A stretch of 64,000 nt of DNA from Euglena gracilis (Eukaryota > Euglenida > Euglenophyceae > Euglenales): positions 26,829,744-26,893,743 of the forward strand of contig CP154956.1 of NCBI GenBank assembly GCA_039621445.1. The letters are read 5' to 3'. Position 1 is the first letter of the stretch. Every line of letters begins with the position of its first letter. The notes beneath the pieces were generated by a model. It searched no databases and had not been told where the DNA came from. It was given only the letters and a program-made list of their open reading frames with translations. This document shows positions 14,495-27,900 of the stretch, one piece after another. A program made the position numbers and the translations under genes.

Positions 14495-17400
14495 CCTGCT
14501 GACTAGCATCGGAGGGTAACTTCTCCATCAGATTCACAAGCAAAGTTGAGCAGAAGGTGAACAAAAAGATGACCTGTGGAAAATTCAAACGGGAAAGAAA
14601 ATAAACAGCGTTTTTGTGTAAATATGAATTATGTCTGTTCATCCAGAGGTTCAGAGGTTGGGGAAAGAGCCCATGTCGTTGAAATTTTAAATGAGATTAT
14701 GAAGTTGGATTGTCTGACATTGCCTTTGAATTGCAATGCTGGCCCTGAACCGAAATGCCAGGTAAAAACAGGTAACGCTCTCACCCGGGAGCACCAAAGA
14801 AATGATTCAGTCGCTCTTGAAACAAAAACACAAGGCAGAAGCCCATTGAGTGACTAATGTGTTAAGACAAGTCCTTGAAATACATTGCGGGCAGTGATGA
14901 TTGCATTTTCAAGTTCAGCACACCAAAATCACACAAGCCGCAGTCCTGGTTCTGGACTTCGGAGAGCCAACCTCGGAACCTGACACATATTGTGCACAAT
15001 GTCAGAAAGGGAGTGAACAAAATACACCATACAGCCATATGGCGTCCCATCCATTTCAGCTCCTGGAGATCTTCCAAATGTTCAATCTAAAAATAAATAA
15101 AAATAAATAATGTAAACCCTCCACCCAAATTATACCTCCTTGGGTTCCAACTTAAAAAAAAAAAAAAAACAATACCCCCCCCCTAATTTCAGGCCGCCAA
15201 CCACAAATTTCACCCCCAAAAATGTGGTTAAAAATCAAAAATCACGAAAAAACCAAAAAATGATAATGACAATAAAATTGGTTTCTGTGGACCATCTGGC
15301 CTCCAAAGATGCCAATTTTTGAGAAAAAAAATGCAAAAAACCCAAAAAGGTGGTTTTGGATGTTATGTTGGGTCTTTTCGAAGAAAAAAAAATTGGAAAA
15401 TTGAAAAAATTGGAAATTGGAAATTGGAAAAAGACAAAAAAGTAACATACACACCCTCCCTCAGGCGGGGGATGTTATTTGGAGGGGGGATTACTTGCCT
15501 TTCTAAAAATGATTTTGAAAAAAAATTGCCTACCATACCATTGCTTAACACCTGTCCCACCCCACTGGTTTTCTGGCCAAGAGCCTCCCCCCCCCCCCGG
15601 GGGGGGTGGGATAGGCCTGAGAATGAAAAAGTGGCTGGCCTGGCGCCGAAGGAATTCTGGAAACTTCACCTGGAATTTTTGAGACTTTTTGGCAATATTG
15701 CCTTGCCAACATAAGCGCATTCAAGAGTGGCAGATTCCCCCCCCCCCGGGGGTAAAATGAATGACTGGGTTTTTCAGAGTGGAAAGTGACCCCCCCCCTC
15801 CCTCCCGGGGGGGTCGCTAAGCAATAATATGTTGCCTACAAAACGGGCACCTGTCCCAAATGGGATGCCCCTTCCCCCATAGAGTGAGAGAGCAGATGCA
15901 AAATGCAGCACATAAAATTGAAATGTTCTAAACTTTTCTCAAAATACTTCTCGAGCCACTTGTATTTGAGGAAGACGGCAAATTCAATCAAAACATAGTC
16001 CACCCTTTCTTCTTCTTCAAAAGCTAAAGCCATTGCAATTTCGTTGTCAGATTTTATAACGCACCTTTGTTGGACAACCACATCATCAACAATGAGGTTC
16101 AAATAGGCAAGTTTCTTCCAGATGCACAACATGAACAAACAAACCGCGAACATGGAGTGGAGTGTTTTCTCCCCACAGGTGAACATTGGGAAACCTTTGA
16201 AGCACTTCCACAAGATGAGAATAAGGATAACTGTCCTTCAGAGTGCACAGCTTGCTTTTGACACGGCATTTGGGAACCTGGGAACAATTATTACTTTGCT
16301 TTTTTGTTTTTTATAAAAATAGTCTTGGATTTCTGTATTATTTTTTGGCGCTTCTGGGATAATTCTCCCTAGGACTGCCCAGCCACAAAGTAACTTTGCA
16401 CAGAATCTGGAATCCCCCAAGGTTCTATATTCAGGCAGATTTTCAATACCCTTCTTTATCTGGGGGGGGGGGTTAAATTTGGCCGGTAACTTCATTGAGA
16501 AGCTTACAGTTTTTATTTGTAAATGTCCTCTCCAAATCCAAGTTCTGTTACTTTTTTTGGGCGGGGCTGTCTTCTTCTGCTATTTTGGGCTGTCTTTCTT
16601 TGCACACGGGGGGTTTTATTTGCAGCTGTCAAACCAAGGACCCAGGAGGGATTCTGAATCGGAGGGGTGTCCCGTACTTGGGAGGGGATGTGTGGATCCC
16701 AAAACCCTTCAGGAAGGTGAAGGCCCCACCTGCATGATTTGGGAGTCCCCATTAACCCTTCACATTTTCCAATACTTCTCGGGCATTTTCAGCGGAACAA
16801 ATTCATTGGATCTTCCATTTCGATGGGGATGAGGTCAGATCACATTTTTTTGAACATCTTTGTCATAAAATTAGGCCAAATATAAGCACCAGATTTTGAC
16901 CCATGCCAAATCCAAACCTCCAACCTTAATCCCAAAAGCTGTGATTCAAAGAAGACGCGAGGAAAACGGGAAAATGACCAGTTTTAAAAAGTGGGATCCT
17001 CCCAGTGATAACGAGTCAGCTGGGGGGGGGTCGCAATGAGCAAATTCAAATTTACACAATCTTGAGGGTCCAGGCGTATCCACCCCCCCCTGTGTCCAAC
17101 AAAAACTAAATTGACAAAGATCGCGGTCAGGGTTCTTTGGACGCAGGGGGGGGGGACAAAAAACACACACAACACTGTTCTTGTATTTTGGGAACACTCT
17201 GATTCGAAACGCAACTTGTTGGTGGAATTCACAAAATTTTGGTCAAACTCTGGAAACAGTGAATGCTTCTGGTTCAAAATCATTCCCACCCCTCCAAAAA
17301 CACATAAAAACACCCAAAAATCGCTTTTGCATCCCAGCTGTACCCCTTGGAAGTAACTCGGGGGTGCAAAACAACCTTAGCAAATGAATTTATACCAAAT

Positions 17401-18889
17401 ACTAGAAATATATAAATTAATCAATAAATCACGATGATACAATACACAAAAGATGGGGTCACCCTTCGTCCACTCCTGACACATCAATTCAACCAATTCA
17501 GAAACGTGCCTTCAATGCTGATCAATCCGGTCGAGGGCAAACATCTTACCACTGGGTGATACCTCTGTTTCTTTATGAGATTCCCCCATTTTTTGGTCGA
17601 CTGTTTATGGAAATTGAATGCAATGCTGCCCAGATGGGACGCTAGGTCCAAAATACCTTCTACAGCAGACCCATGTAAAACATTTCAGCCCACCTTTTTT
17701 GGAGTCCATGGCTGCCCAAGCTCCCGAATCTTCACCCCTTGGAATTTCTGTGTGACTGGAAACTTGTGTTTCTTTTCCCCTCTTGCATAAAATCAGTTTG
17801 AACCAGTTCAGCACATGATGAGCAGCACAACATACTTGGTACAGGCAGTTGCAACAGTGGGCAACGGCGGTGGTACTGCAGATGTCCTCTGCATGGTCAT
17901 TTGCCGGCACATTTGTCAGAGAGGGTCAAAGCTGGGAGAGCAGGGGAGTCAGGCAAAGCGTGCAGCGAGGGTGTGGGGTACGCGAGTGGCGGGGCCAGGC
18001 ACACGCATGGACCCCAGTGCAACAGAAAGTCAGGGCGCAGAGAGGCGGAGGCAGTCACCGGTCTGTCCTTGCCCTCTTGCGCACCTCGTCACTCCAGCCG
18101 GCGCCCCGCTTGGCGTCGCCGCGCTCCGAGCGGCCCAGCGGATCGGGATCCAGCCGGCCGTCGTCCCTTCCAGCAGGTTCCTTGCGGGCCTCTGGGAGGG
18201 GAAGGCCCAGCAGTAGCAGGCCAGTCCCAAAACCACCAAATGCAACTATTTTGAAACGGGGGGGATTTTCATGCAGCAGCCGAAGCCAAACTCTGTGCAG
18301 GGAAGCCCGGCAACCCTTTTCATCGTTTTCAAAACTAAAACCTGGTGATGCTGGCTGACGGGGGGAGGGATGCCCTCTGGCAAAAGAAATCCCCTGGTCC
18401 CTTCCGCGACTACGTCGATGGCGGGAGTGGGAACGATGGTGGTGGTGCTTGGTAGTTCTGGCATCTTCCCCAAGAATGTATGCTTGGGCCACCTCTGGCC
18501 TTTAAGGCAGGCGATTGGACCAGACATTCACTTGATGTGCATCACAACTTCGTGGTGATGCACAAAACTTTTTTGGTGATACACATGTGATCCACACAAA
18601 AATTTTCGATGTAATACAAAAAAAATTTGCAGAATCAAATAAACGGATTAATCTGTTGACACCGTGGCCACTCAGAGCGGACCTTGGCCCCGGCCAGAGG
18701 TTTTTTAAGGACCTTGGGGGAGGTGTGGTCCGGACCCAGCCACCCCCTGGTGGGGGGGGTCGACCCCCCTGGAAGTGGAGGGGCAGCAAATGTTTTAAAA
18801 AAGTGCCTTGAAAACCTTAAAACCTGATTTCTGGGCTCAATACCTGTCTTGAAATTCTACTGACTTGCATGGATTTCAGGCTGAAATTG

Positions 18890-19017
18890 TTTAGGTCAGT
18901 CAATTTCTAAGATGGCGCCCGTTTAGGTCAATCAATTTCCAAGACGGTGCCCGTTGAGGTCAGTTGATTTCCAAGACAGCGCCTATTCATGTCAGTCGAT
19001 TTCCACAACCGCGCCCG
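18890..19017 (+). repeat. 32-bp tandem repeat, four units
   Basis: Four diverged 32-bp units follow the pattern [GT]GTCAGT-x-ATTTCYAAGA with a GGCGCCCG-like end. The mirror copy is at 19796-19923, and further copies are at 29384-29511 and 30291-30418. They lie near the palindrome centre. Confidence 0.85.
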
Positions 19018-19326
19018 TCTTTGGGCCAAAACCCACTTTTTTGACAATATTTCCATCCAGGCGGTTCGGTCGAATGAATTTCAAGACAGGCGTGCGGGCC
19101 CAGACAAAACAGGTTTTAGCAAAATGACTGACAATGAGCGAAGCGAGCCACCCCTGCTAAAACCGTTACTGTTGGTCGATTTTCATATGAAATATTTTGG
19201 CCAAAGGCCTTAAAATACCTGGAAAAAAAAACCTAAAACCCTTTTAAAAAAATCATTCTGGCAGTTTTTTTTTTTTTCTTAGCAAAAATGAAATCACAAA
19301 ATCGCGGCAAAACATGAGTTCTGTCA

Positions 19327-19486
19327 TCACTGGAACATTTTCTACCCACCAAAGCTCAAGAAAACGAGGTTTCGACTTTTTTACCCATTCAATGTCTGGA
19401 TGGGAAAATAGCGCCTGAAAAAAAAGCCCATGTGACACACAGGCTCAGGCATAAGGATTGTGGCTGGCAGTCATTTCCAAAAGCTT
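19327..19486. other. 160-nt spacer at the centre of the upstream palindrome
   Basis: This is the non-repeated centre between left arm 18217-19326 and right arm 19487-20601. The same spacer recurs at 29822-29980 with small differences. The arms begin GACAGAACTCATGTTTTGCC when read outward. Confidence 0.9.
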
Positions 19487-20601
19487 TGACAGAACTCATG
19501 TTTTGCCGAGATTTTGTGATTTCATTTTTGCTCGGTTGGAGAAAAAAACTGCCAGAATGATTTTTTTAAAAGGGTTTTAGGTTTTTTTTTCCAGGTATTT
19601 TAAGGCCTTTGGCCAAAATATTTCATATGAAAATCGACCAACAGTAACGGTTTTAGCAGGGGTGGCTCGCTTCGCTCATTGTCAGTCATTTTGCTAAAAC
19701 CTGTTTTGTCTGGGCCCGCACGCCTGTCTTGAAATTCATTCGACCGAACCGCCTGGATGGAAATATTGTCAAAAAAGTGGGTTTTGGCCCAAAGACGGGC
19801 GCGGTTGTGGAAATCGACTGACATGAATAGGCGCTGTCTTGGAAATCAACTGACCTCAACGGGCACCGTCTTGGAAATTGATTGACCTAAACGGGCGCCA
19901 TCTTAGAAATTGACTGACCTAAACAATTTCAGCCTGAAATCCATGCAAGTCAGTAGAATTTCAAGACAGGTATTGAGCCCAGAAATCAGGTTTTAAGGTT
20001 TTCAAGGCACTTTTTTAAAACATTTGCTGCCCCTCCACTTCCAGGGGGGTCGACCCCCCCACCAGGGGGTGGCTGCACCCGGCCACCCCCTCCCCCCAAG
20101 GTCCTTAAAAAAACCTCTGGCCGGGGCCAAGGTCCGCTCTGAGTGGCCACGGTGTCAACAGATTAATCCTTTTTTTTGATTCTGCAAATTTTTTTTGTAT
20201 TACATCGAAAATTTTTGTGTGGATCACATGTGTATCACCAAAAAAGTTTTGTGCATCACCACGAAGTTGTGATGCACATCAAGTGAATGTCTGGTCCAAT
20301 CGCCTGCCTTAAAGGCCAGAGGTGGCCCAAGCATACATTCTTGGGGAAGATGCCAGAACTACCAAGCACCACCACCATCGTTCCCACTCCCGCCATCGAC
20401 GTAGTCGCGGAAGGGACCAGGGGATTTCTTTTGCCAGAGGGCATCCCTCCCCCCGTCAGCCAGCATCACCAGGTTTTAGTTTTGAAAACGATGAAAAGGG
20501 TTGCCGGGCTTCCCTGCACAGAGTTTGGCTTCGGCTGCTGCATGAAAATCCCCCCCGTTTCAAAATAGTTGCATTTTGGTGGTTTTGGGACTGGCCTGCT
20601 A
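19487..20601 (+). repeat. duplicated upstream block, truncated forward copy
   Basis: It matches 29981-31095 and is the reverse complement of 18217-19326. It stops at the gap within the GC-rich exon candidate. Confidence 0.93.
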
Positions 20602-20614
20602 NNNNNNNNNNNNN
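20602..20614. other. assembly gap, 13 N
   Basis: Thirteen undetermined bases. The left flank is the forward upstream block and the right flank is the reverse USP block at exon 7. These two points are about 8 kb apart in the reference locus, so the gap joins non-adjacent sequence. Confidence 0.99.
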
Positions 20615-23600
20615 CTAACGTGGGGAGAAGGCATCGAAAATTGGGTGCGTTGGAGCGCAGCAATTCTTCCACTTGATGCAAATGGTCATCAGGCAGGTGG
20701 TCTGGCTCCTCTGGCTATCTGGCTATCACCCAGCCTCTTTGAATAATCACATGGTCAGTCGACCAACCTCTGGGATACCTGCCAACGCAGTCAATACTCC
20801 CCAAGGAGGGGGGCACGAGGGCGCACAGACGCAAAATTGGCCAAAAATCATCCTTTTCCCCTGGGGGGGGGGGTTCCTGCCCAAGCATGAACTCCCCTGA
20901 ACTCAGGTATGCGGGTCGACCATGCCTTGAATTTCAGTGGGCTTAGCGTAGGCTCCACCCCTCCCCTGTGATCGGCAAGACAAGCAAGCATTGACTCAAT
21001 AAAACCCACCAATTCGGAGGGAGGAGGTCACAACTGAACCACCTGAAAATGACCAAATGAAGGAAAGACAATTGGCCTTTCTGGTTTTCTTCCTGGAAGC
21101 CCCTGCCCATCCCCCCCCCACGCATTGTGCGGTTTGGTTTGCCTTCATGCTTGTGCTTACCAACCGGGGGGGAGGGTGGGTGGGTGCTACAGGGTGCCTG
21201 CCCCTAGCAGGCACACCCCGGGGGGGGGGGGGGCCGGGTGGGGACCCCGAAAATTTTCATTGAAAATACCCTTTTCCGGGCCCCGGTGCCTTCAGAGCCG
21301 GGGTCGGAGGGGGGTGCCTGCTATGGGCAGGCACCCCCAAATCCCCCCCCCCGGTGCCTGCCCCTAGCACCCCCCCCCCCGTGGGGTAGGCACCCGACCA
21401 AGCACAAGCCTGTTTGCCTTGCCTTTGGACAGAGTTCAAGAATTCCTGGCCAGTGTCTTGGATGAAAGCGATCCATTTCTTGCCAGTTGACAGCCATGCT
21501 GCCGCCAAACCACTCTTGTGCAGAAGCGTGTGCACCACGCCATGCCCCTGTGGCTTGGTCCGCGCCAAGGTGGCACCTGGTGGGGACACAGCACAAATTT
21601 TCAGCCACCGTGGAGACACCTCATCTGCTTGGACGACTCAAGCAACACCTTGCCTTGCAACCGGTACGCGTCGCCATCGTCACACACAAAATGGGCGCGG
21701 TTGTTGCACAGCGCGGGCACGGTCTCCTGCTTCACAATCTGCACTTGACCTGTTGGGAGCCCAAACTGAGCGTGCTTCTCCAGAAGGGCCACAGTTCGCG
21801 CATGTGTGTCATCCGACGTCATGATAGCAAATGGCACATGTCCACTTAATGGCAAGCACCAACTCCCATTGCCTGGAGAAGAATGCACCTCCTTTGTCCA
21901 AATGACAAGGAACGGAAGGGGGTACAACGTCCACGGCACCACACATAAAAAGCACCAGCAAGAAATTTATAATATTTTATTGTGCCTGGGCTTGATGCAA
22001 ATTGCTCTCGCGGATGGAATATCAATGCAAAGAAATATAAAGGAAATATTTCATTAGTTTTGGAAATAATTTTTTTCGGGAGAAATTTTGAACACCAATA
22101 ACATCAAAAGAAAACTCTCAGGTGAACCCCAAATCTGAAAATCCATAATTGGGGCACCTGGGTTCAATGCAAAACGCTCGCAGGGTCCGACGAATATGCG
22201 AGTCCGTCACTTCACTTCATTTCAAAAACAGGTGGTTTAAAAAGTACCAAATTGTGCTCATCCAAATTCAGCACAACAAAATGCACACAGGGATCGGTAT
22301 GGTGATGGCAAATGACCAATTAAAGAAGTGAAAGCACGTAAAGGTGGTCCACATGGAACCCTCCCTTGAACTCTCCAAGTATTGGTAGGGGTTAGATTGG
22401 GGTCCGTTTTGCCTGATTGTTGCCTTTCAGGAAAGAGTTTGAATTATTGGATGGGCCTGTGCGATTTCCTAACCTCCACCCCCCCCCTCATTGGCCCGGC
22501 CTGTTAGGCTAACATGGGGGGCCAACTTCGGGGGGCCACGTTGACCCCAACAGCCGGGGGGGGGGGGGGGGCAACGACCTGCCAAGACAGAATGCCTCAA
22601 AAAAGGGGGTCCATGTCAGCCCCACAGACTGGGGGGGCCAACTTTGGGGTGCAATGTTGGCCCCAACAGTCGCGGGGGGGGGGGGAGGGGGGGGCAACAA
22701 ACACAGGGGGGGGGGGGGAGTAGGTAAGCCAGGTTTTCACAAAACCCAGGGGGGGCTAACTGGTTTTAGGCCTGGTGACGCTGACTGTCCTTGCCAACAA
22801 CAGGGGGGGGGGGCAGGGTTCGATATAAGGACAGGTGGGGGGTGGTCCGGCCCCCCCCCCTGCGGGCCAGGAGGGGGGGGGGTGGGGGGGACACCCCCCC
22901 CACCTAAACAGGTGCGCGGTCTGGGTTACCGAATCTCGGCCCGGCGCGAAGCGCCGGGCCGAAAATTTTTGACCCCCCAAAACGACCAAAAGTGCCATTT
23001 TGGGCACTTTTTGGGCAAAAATGTGGTAAAAAATGCAAAAAATTTTCGGCGCAAAGCGCCGGAGGAAAAAATTGACCCTTTTTGGGGGGGGGGGGGTCCC
23101 GGAACCCCCCCGAGGGTGGGGCCGGACCCCCCTGGCAGGTGGGGGGGGGGTGGTCCGGACCCCCCCTGCGGGCCAGGAGGGGGGGGGGGGGTGGGGGGGA
23201 CACCCCCCCCACCTAAACCATGTACGCCCTCCTTATATCAAACCCTGGAGTGGGTGGGCTGTACCATGCTTCTTTCACCAACGCCTTGTGCTATGGGTGC
23301 CAGCCAATAACAGGCGGGGGGCCAGCCGACCCAGCAAATTTTTCTTGAGAAAAAACCATTTTTGGGCCCGGTACTGAAGGCGCCAGGAGGGTGTGCTACA
23401 GCACTGCCTGGTGGGCAGGGTCGAAAATGCCCCACCCCATGGCACCCCCCCCCCGGTTGCAGCCAATCATGAGATTCAGAAACGGAAAAAAAGTCACATC
23501 GAGATTCAAAATCGGGGAAAAAGTCACTGGTGCTTGTTTGGCAAATTGAGACGGCGTTCAATTCCTTGAATCCACCTACAATAAAATTCCAAATATGACA

Positions 23601-24981
23601 GCTCTGTCAGCAAGTCCACCGGGAGTTCTAATTTGATGCCGGAGTAACCAAGCCTTTCGCCCAGCCCTCCAGCCACCAGGACAACAGCAGTGTGCTCAAA
23701 CTCTCGAAGCCCTAATTCTTGGGGGCAGGCTTCCTTCCACAACCATGCATGCAATGAAAAGAATTATTCGATTGCTGAATGCAATGTGTTCTTCAAATAG
23801 AGGGCAAATTGGTGGAAATAGTGTAGCAAAGCCTGTATCCATTGCCTCAAACTTGTCGTCGTCGAAAGCGATTGCCTCCCCCTCGGGAACAGAAGGAGCA
23901 TACCCTTCGAAGGGGTTTACACCTTCCCTGTCATAGATTGACAAGAATCCCAAGCAACCAACAGCAAGCACCCCAAAAAAACTACAGATGTTGAGGCCAG
24001 AGAAAAATGATCATTCATGGTTGCACAGATTCCCGACCCTTCTCAAATTGTCAATTCATGGCTGGAACTCTCCTGCAGCAGCACCTTTGCATTCTCGTAG
24101 TACGCGGCAAGCCCGCCGGGAAGGGTCTCCTGCAGCACGGCGACCTGACGGAGAAACCGGTGCTTCTCCGCGGCCTGCGCGTCCCCGGCGGGCCACGCCT
24201 CGAACAGGTGGCGCTGGTCCAGGTCCAGGAGCAGTTGCAGCAGCTCCTGCTCCACGCTTTGACACAGGGGGAAGCGGGCACTGGGCAACAACCAGCGGGC
24301 ACTTCCCACCAACCCCTTCTCTGCTGACTAACGGAATCCAACAGCATCAAAGTTCAACATGTCAGAAGGCATGGGAACCTACCTTCAGAAACATGTTCTG
24401 ATGCAGCAGTGGCCGATTGGTTTTCAAAAAGTGAGTGCCTGCTTTTTTTTCTCTTGAAATGGGAATTGACCCCACGAGGGAGCAATGAAATGGCCCTGAG
24501 CAAGGCAGCCTAACGTGGCTTCCCTTTTTTTTGACAAATTTGTGGTGAATATGATGGTGTCAGGAATTGAAACTTGATGGCCTCCAATGTTCAACAATCC
24601 TAACTTTTCTGCAGTCAGGTTCATCATATGGGCCAGAGGGTTTTAAAGACAGGGTCCAGGCCCACCCACCCCAGGGAACCCCCAAAGGGAGGGTTCCCTG
24701 GGGCTCAGGGGCACCACTTTTGGGATCAAGGTTGGGGTCCAAAAATTTATCGGCGCTTTCTTTGCGCCAAAAAATAAAAAGAACCCCCCGAGGGGTACCC
24801 ACTCGGCCCCCACCCACACCAACCTCAACCAAGCAGGCAGGGCTCTCCAAGCTGCTGGATTTGCCCAAAGCATTTGGGTTATAACAAAATGCAAAAAAGA
24901 TACACCTCGGAACAACTTCAAATTAACTGATTGTTCGTTGTTCACTAATTTGATGAATCTCGCTGGTCAAAACCTGTGCTT
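20615..24981 (-). pseudogene. USP: partial USP copy 3, inverted, exons 7-1
   Basis: It starts directly after the N gap inside exon 7 and carries exons 6 to 1 in reverse, with the proposed ATG at 24360-24358. It corresponds to 10123-14494 and, reversed, to about 39178-34814. Exons are conserved; poly-G tract lengths differ. The real sequence beyond exon 7 is hidden by the gap. Confidence 0.8.
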
Positions 24982-27900
24982 CTCCTGCTGACTAGCATCG
25001 GAGGGTAACTTCTCCATCAGATTCACAAGCAAAGTTGAGCAGAAGGTGAACAAAAAGATGACCTGTGGAAAATTCAAACGGGAAAGAAAATAAACAGCGT
25101 TTTTGTGTAAATATGAATTATGTCTGTTCATCCAGAGGTTCAGAGGTTGGGGAAAGAGCCCATGTCGTTGAAATTTTAAATGAGATTATGAAGTTGGATT
25201 GTCTGACATTGCCTTTGAATTGCAATGCTGGCCCTGAACCGAAATGCCAGGTAAAAACAGGTAACGCTCTCACCCGGGAGCACCAAAGAAATGATTCAGT
25301 CGCTCTTGAAACAAAAACACAAGGCAGAAGCCCATTGAGTGACTAATGTGTTAAGACAAGTCCTTGAAATACATTGCGGGCAGTGATGATTGCATTTTCA
25401 AGTTCAGCACACCAAAATCACACAAGCCGCAGTCCTGGTTCTGGACTTCGGAGAGCCAACCTCGGAACCTGACACATATTGTGCACAATGTCAGAAAGGG
25501 AGTGAACAAAATACACCATACAGCCATATGGCGTCCCATCCATTTCAGCTCCTGGAGATCTTCCAAATGTTCAATCTAAAAATAAATAAAAATAAATAAT
25601 GTAAACCCTCCACCCAAATTATACCTCCTTGGGTTCCAACTTCTGCCGGAAAAAAAAACAATACCCCCCCCCTAATTTCAGGCCGCCCACCTCAATTTTC
25701 GCCCCCAAAAATGTGGTTGAAAATCAGAATTCACGACAAAAACCAAAAAATGATAATGACAATAAAATTGGTTTCTGTGGACCATCTGGCCTCCAAAGAT
25801 GCCAATTTTTGAGAAAAAAAATGCAAAAAACCCAAAAAGGTGGTTTTGGATGTTATGTTGGGTCTTTTCGAAGAAAAAAAAATTGGAAAATTGAAAAAAT
25901 TGGAAATTGGAAATTGGAAAAACACAAAAAAATAACATACACCCTCCCTCAGGCGGGGGATGTTATTTGGGGGGGGGGATTACTTGCCCTTCTAAAAATG
26001 ATTTTGAAAAAAAAATTGCCTACCATACCATTGCTTAACACCTGTCCCACCCCACTGGTTTTCTGGCCAAGAGCCTCCCCCCCCCCCCGGGGGGGGTGGG
26101 ATAGGCCTGAGAATGAAAAAGTGGCTGGCCTGGCGCCGAAGGAATTCTGGAAACTTCACCTGGAATTTTTGAGACTTTTTGGCAATATTGCCTTGCCAAC
26201 ATAAGCGCATTCAAGAGTGGCAGATTCCCCCCCCCCCGGGGGTAAAATGAATGACTGGGTTTTTCAGAGTGGAAAGTGACCCCCCCCCCTCCCTCCCGGG
26301 GGGGTCGCTAAGCAATAATATGTTGCCTACAAAACGGGCACCTGTCCCAAATGGGATGCCCCTTCCCCCATAGAGTGAGAGAGCAGATGCAAAATGCAGC
26401 ACATAAAATTGAAATGTTCTAAACTTTTCTCAAAATACTTCTCGAGCCACTTGTATTTGAGGAAGACGGCAAATTCAATCAAAACATAGTCCACCCTTTC
26501 TTCTTCTTCAAAAGCTAAAGCCATTGCAATTTCGTTGTCAGATTTTATAACGCACCTTTGTTGGACAACCACATCATCAACAATGAGGTTCAAATAGGCA
26601 AGTTTCTTCCAGATGCACAACATGAACAAACAAACCGCGAACATGGAGTGGAGTGTTTTCTCCCCACAGGTGAACATTGGGAAACCTTTGAAGCACTTCC
26701 ACAAGATGAGAATAAGGATAACTGTCCTTCAGAGTGCACAGCTTGCTTTTGACACGGCATTTGGGAACCTGGGAACAATTACTTTGCTTTTTTGTTCTTC
26801 AAAAAATAGTCTTGGATTTCTGTATTATTTTTTGGCGCTTCTGGGATAATTCTCCCTAGGACTGCCCAGCCACAAAGTAACTTTGCACAGAATCTGGAAT
26901 CCCCCAAGGTTCTATATTCAGGCAGATTTTCAATACCCTTCTTTATCTGGGGGGGGGGGTTAAATTTGGCCGGTAACTTCATTGAGAAGCTTACAGTTTT
27001 TATTTGTAAATGTCCTCTCCAAATCCAAGTTCTGTTACTTTTTTTGGGCGGGGCTGTCTTCTTCTGCTATTTTGGGCTGTCTTTCTTTGCACACGGGGGG
27101 TTTTATTTGCAGCTGTCAAACCAAGGACCCAGGAGGGATTCTGAATCGGAGGGGTGTCCCGTACTTGGGAGGGGATGTGTGGATCCCAAAACCCTTCAGG
27201 AAGGTGAAGGCCCCACCTGCATGATTTGGGAGTCCCCATTAACCCTTCACATTTTCCAATACTTCTCGGGCATTTTCAGCGGAACAAATTCATTGGATCT
27301 TCCATTTCGATGGGGATGAGGTCAGATCACATTTTTTTGAACATCTTTGTCATAAAATTAGGCCAAATATAAGCACCAGATTTTGACCCATGCCAAATCC
27401 AAACCTCCAACCTTAATCCCAAAAGCTGTGATTCAAAGAAGACGCGAGGAAAACGGGAAAATGACCAGTTTTAAAAAGTGGGATCCTCCCAGTGATAACG
27501 AGTCAGCTGGGGGGGGGGTCGCAATGAGCAAATTCAAATTTACACAATCTTGAGGGTCCAGGCGTATCCACCCCCCCCTGTGTCCAACAAAAACTAAATT
27601 GACAAAGATCGCGGTCAGGGTTCTTTGGACGCAGGGGGGGGGACAAAAAACACACACAACACTGTTCTTGTATTTTGGGAACACTCTGATTCGAAACGCA
27701 ACTTGTTGGTGGAATTCACAAAATTTTGGTCAAACTCTGGAAACAGTGAATGCTTCTGGTTCAAAATCATTCCCACCCCTCCAAAAACACATAAAAACAC
27801 CCAAAAATCGCTTTTGCATCCCAGCTGTACCCCTTGGAAGTAACTCGGGGGTGCAAAACAACCTTAGCAAATGAATTTATACCAAATACTAGAAATATAT

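Larger units (their letters stand above)
7942..19326 (-). repeat. duplicated block, copy 2 (-)
   Basis: It is the reverse complement of the reference locus from about 41361 down to 29981. Its first 6.5 kb is also the reverse complement of 6565-1 in this window, making a 6.5-kb palindrome with a 1.38-kb loop (6566-7941). Confidence 0.95.
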
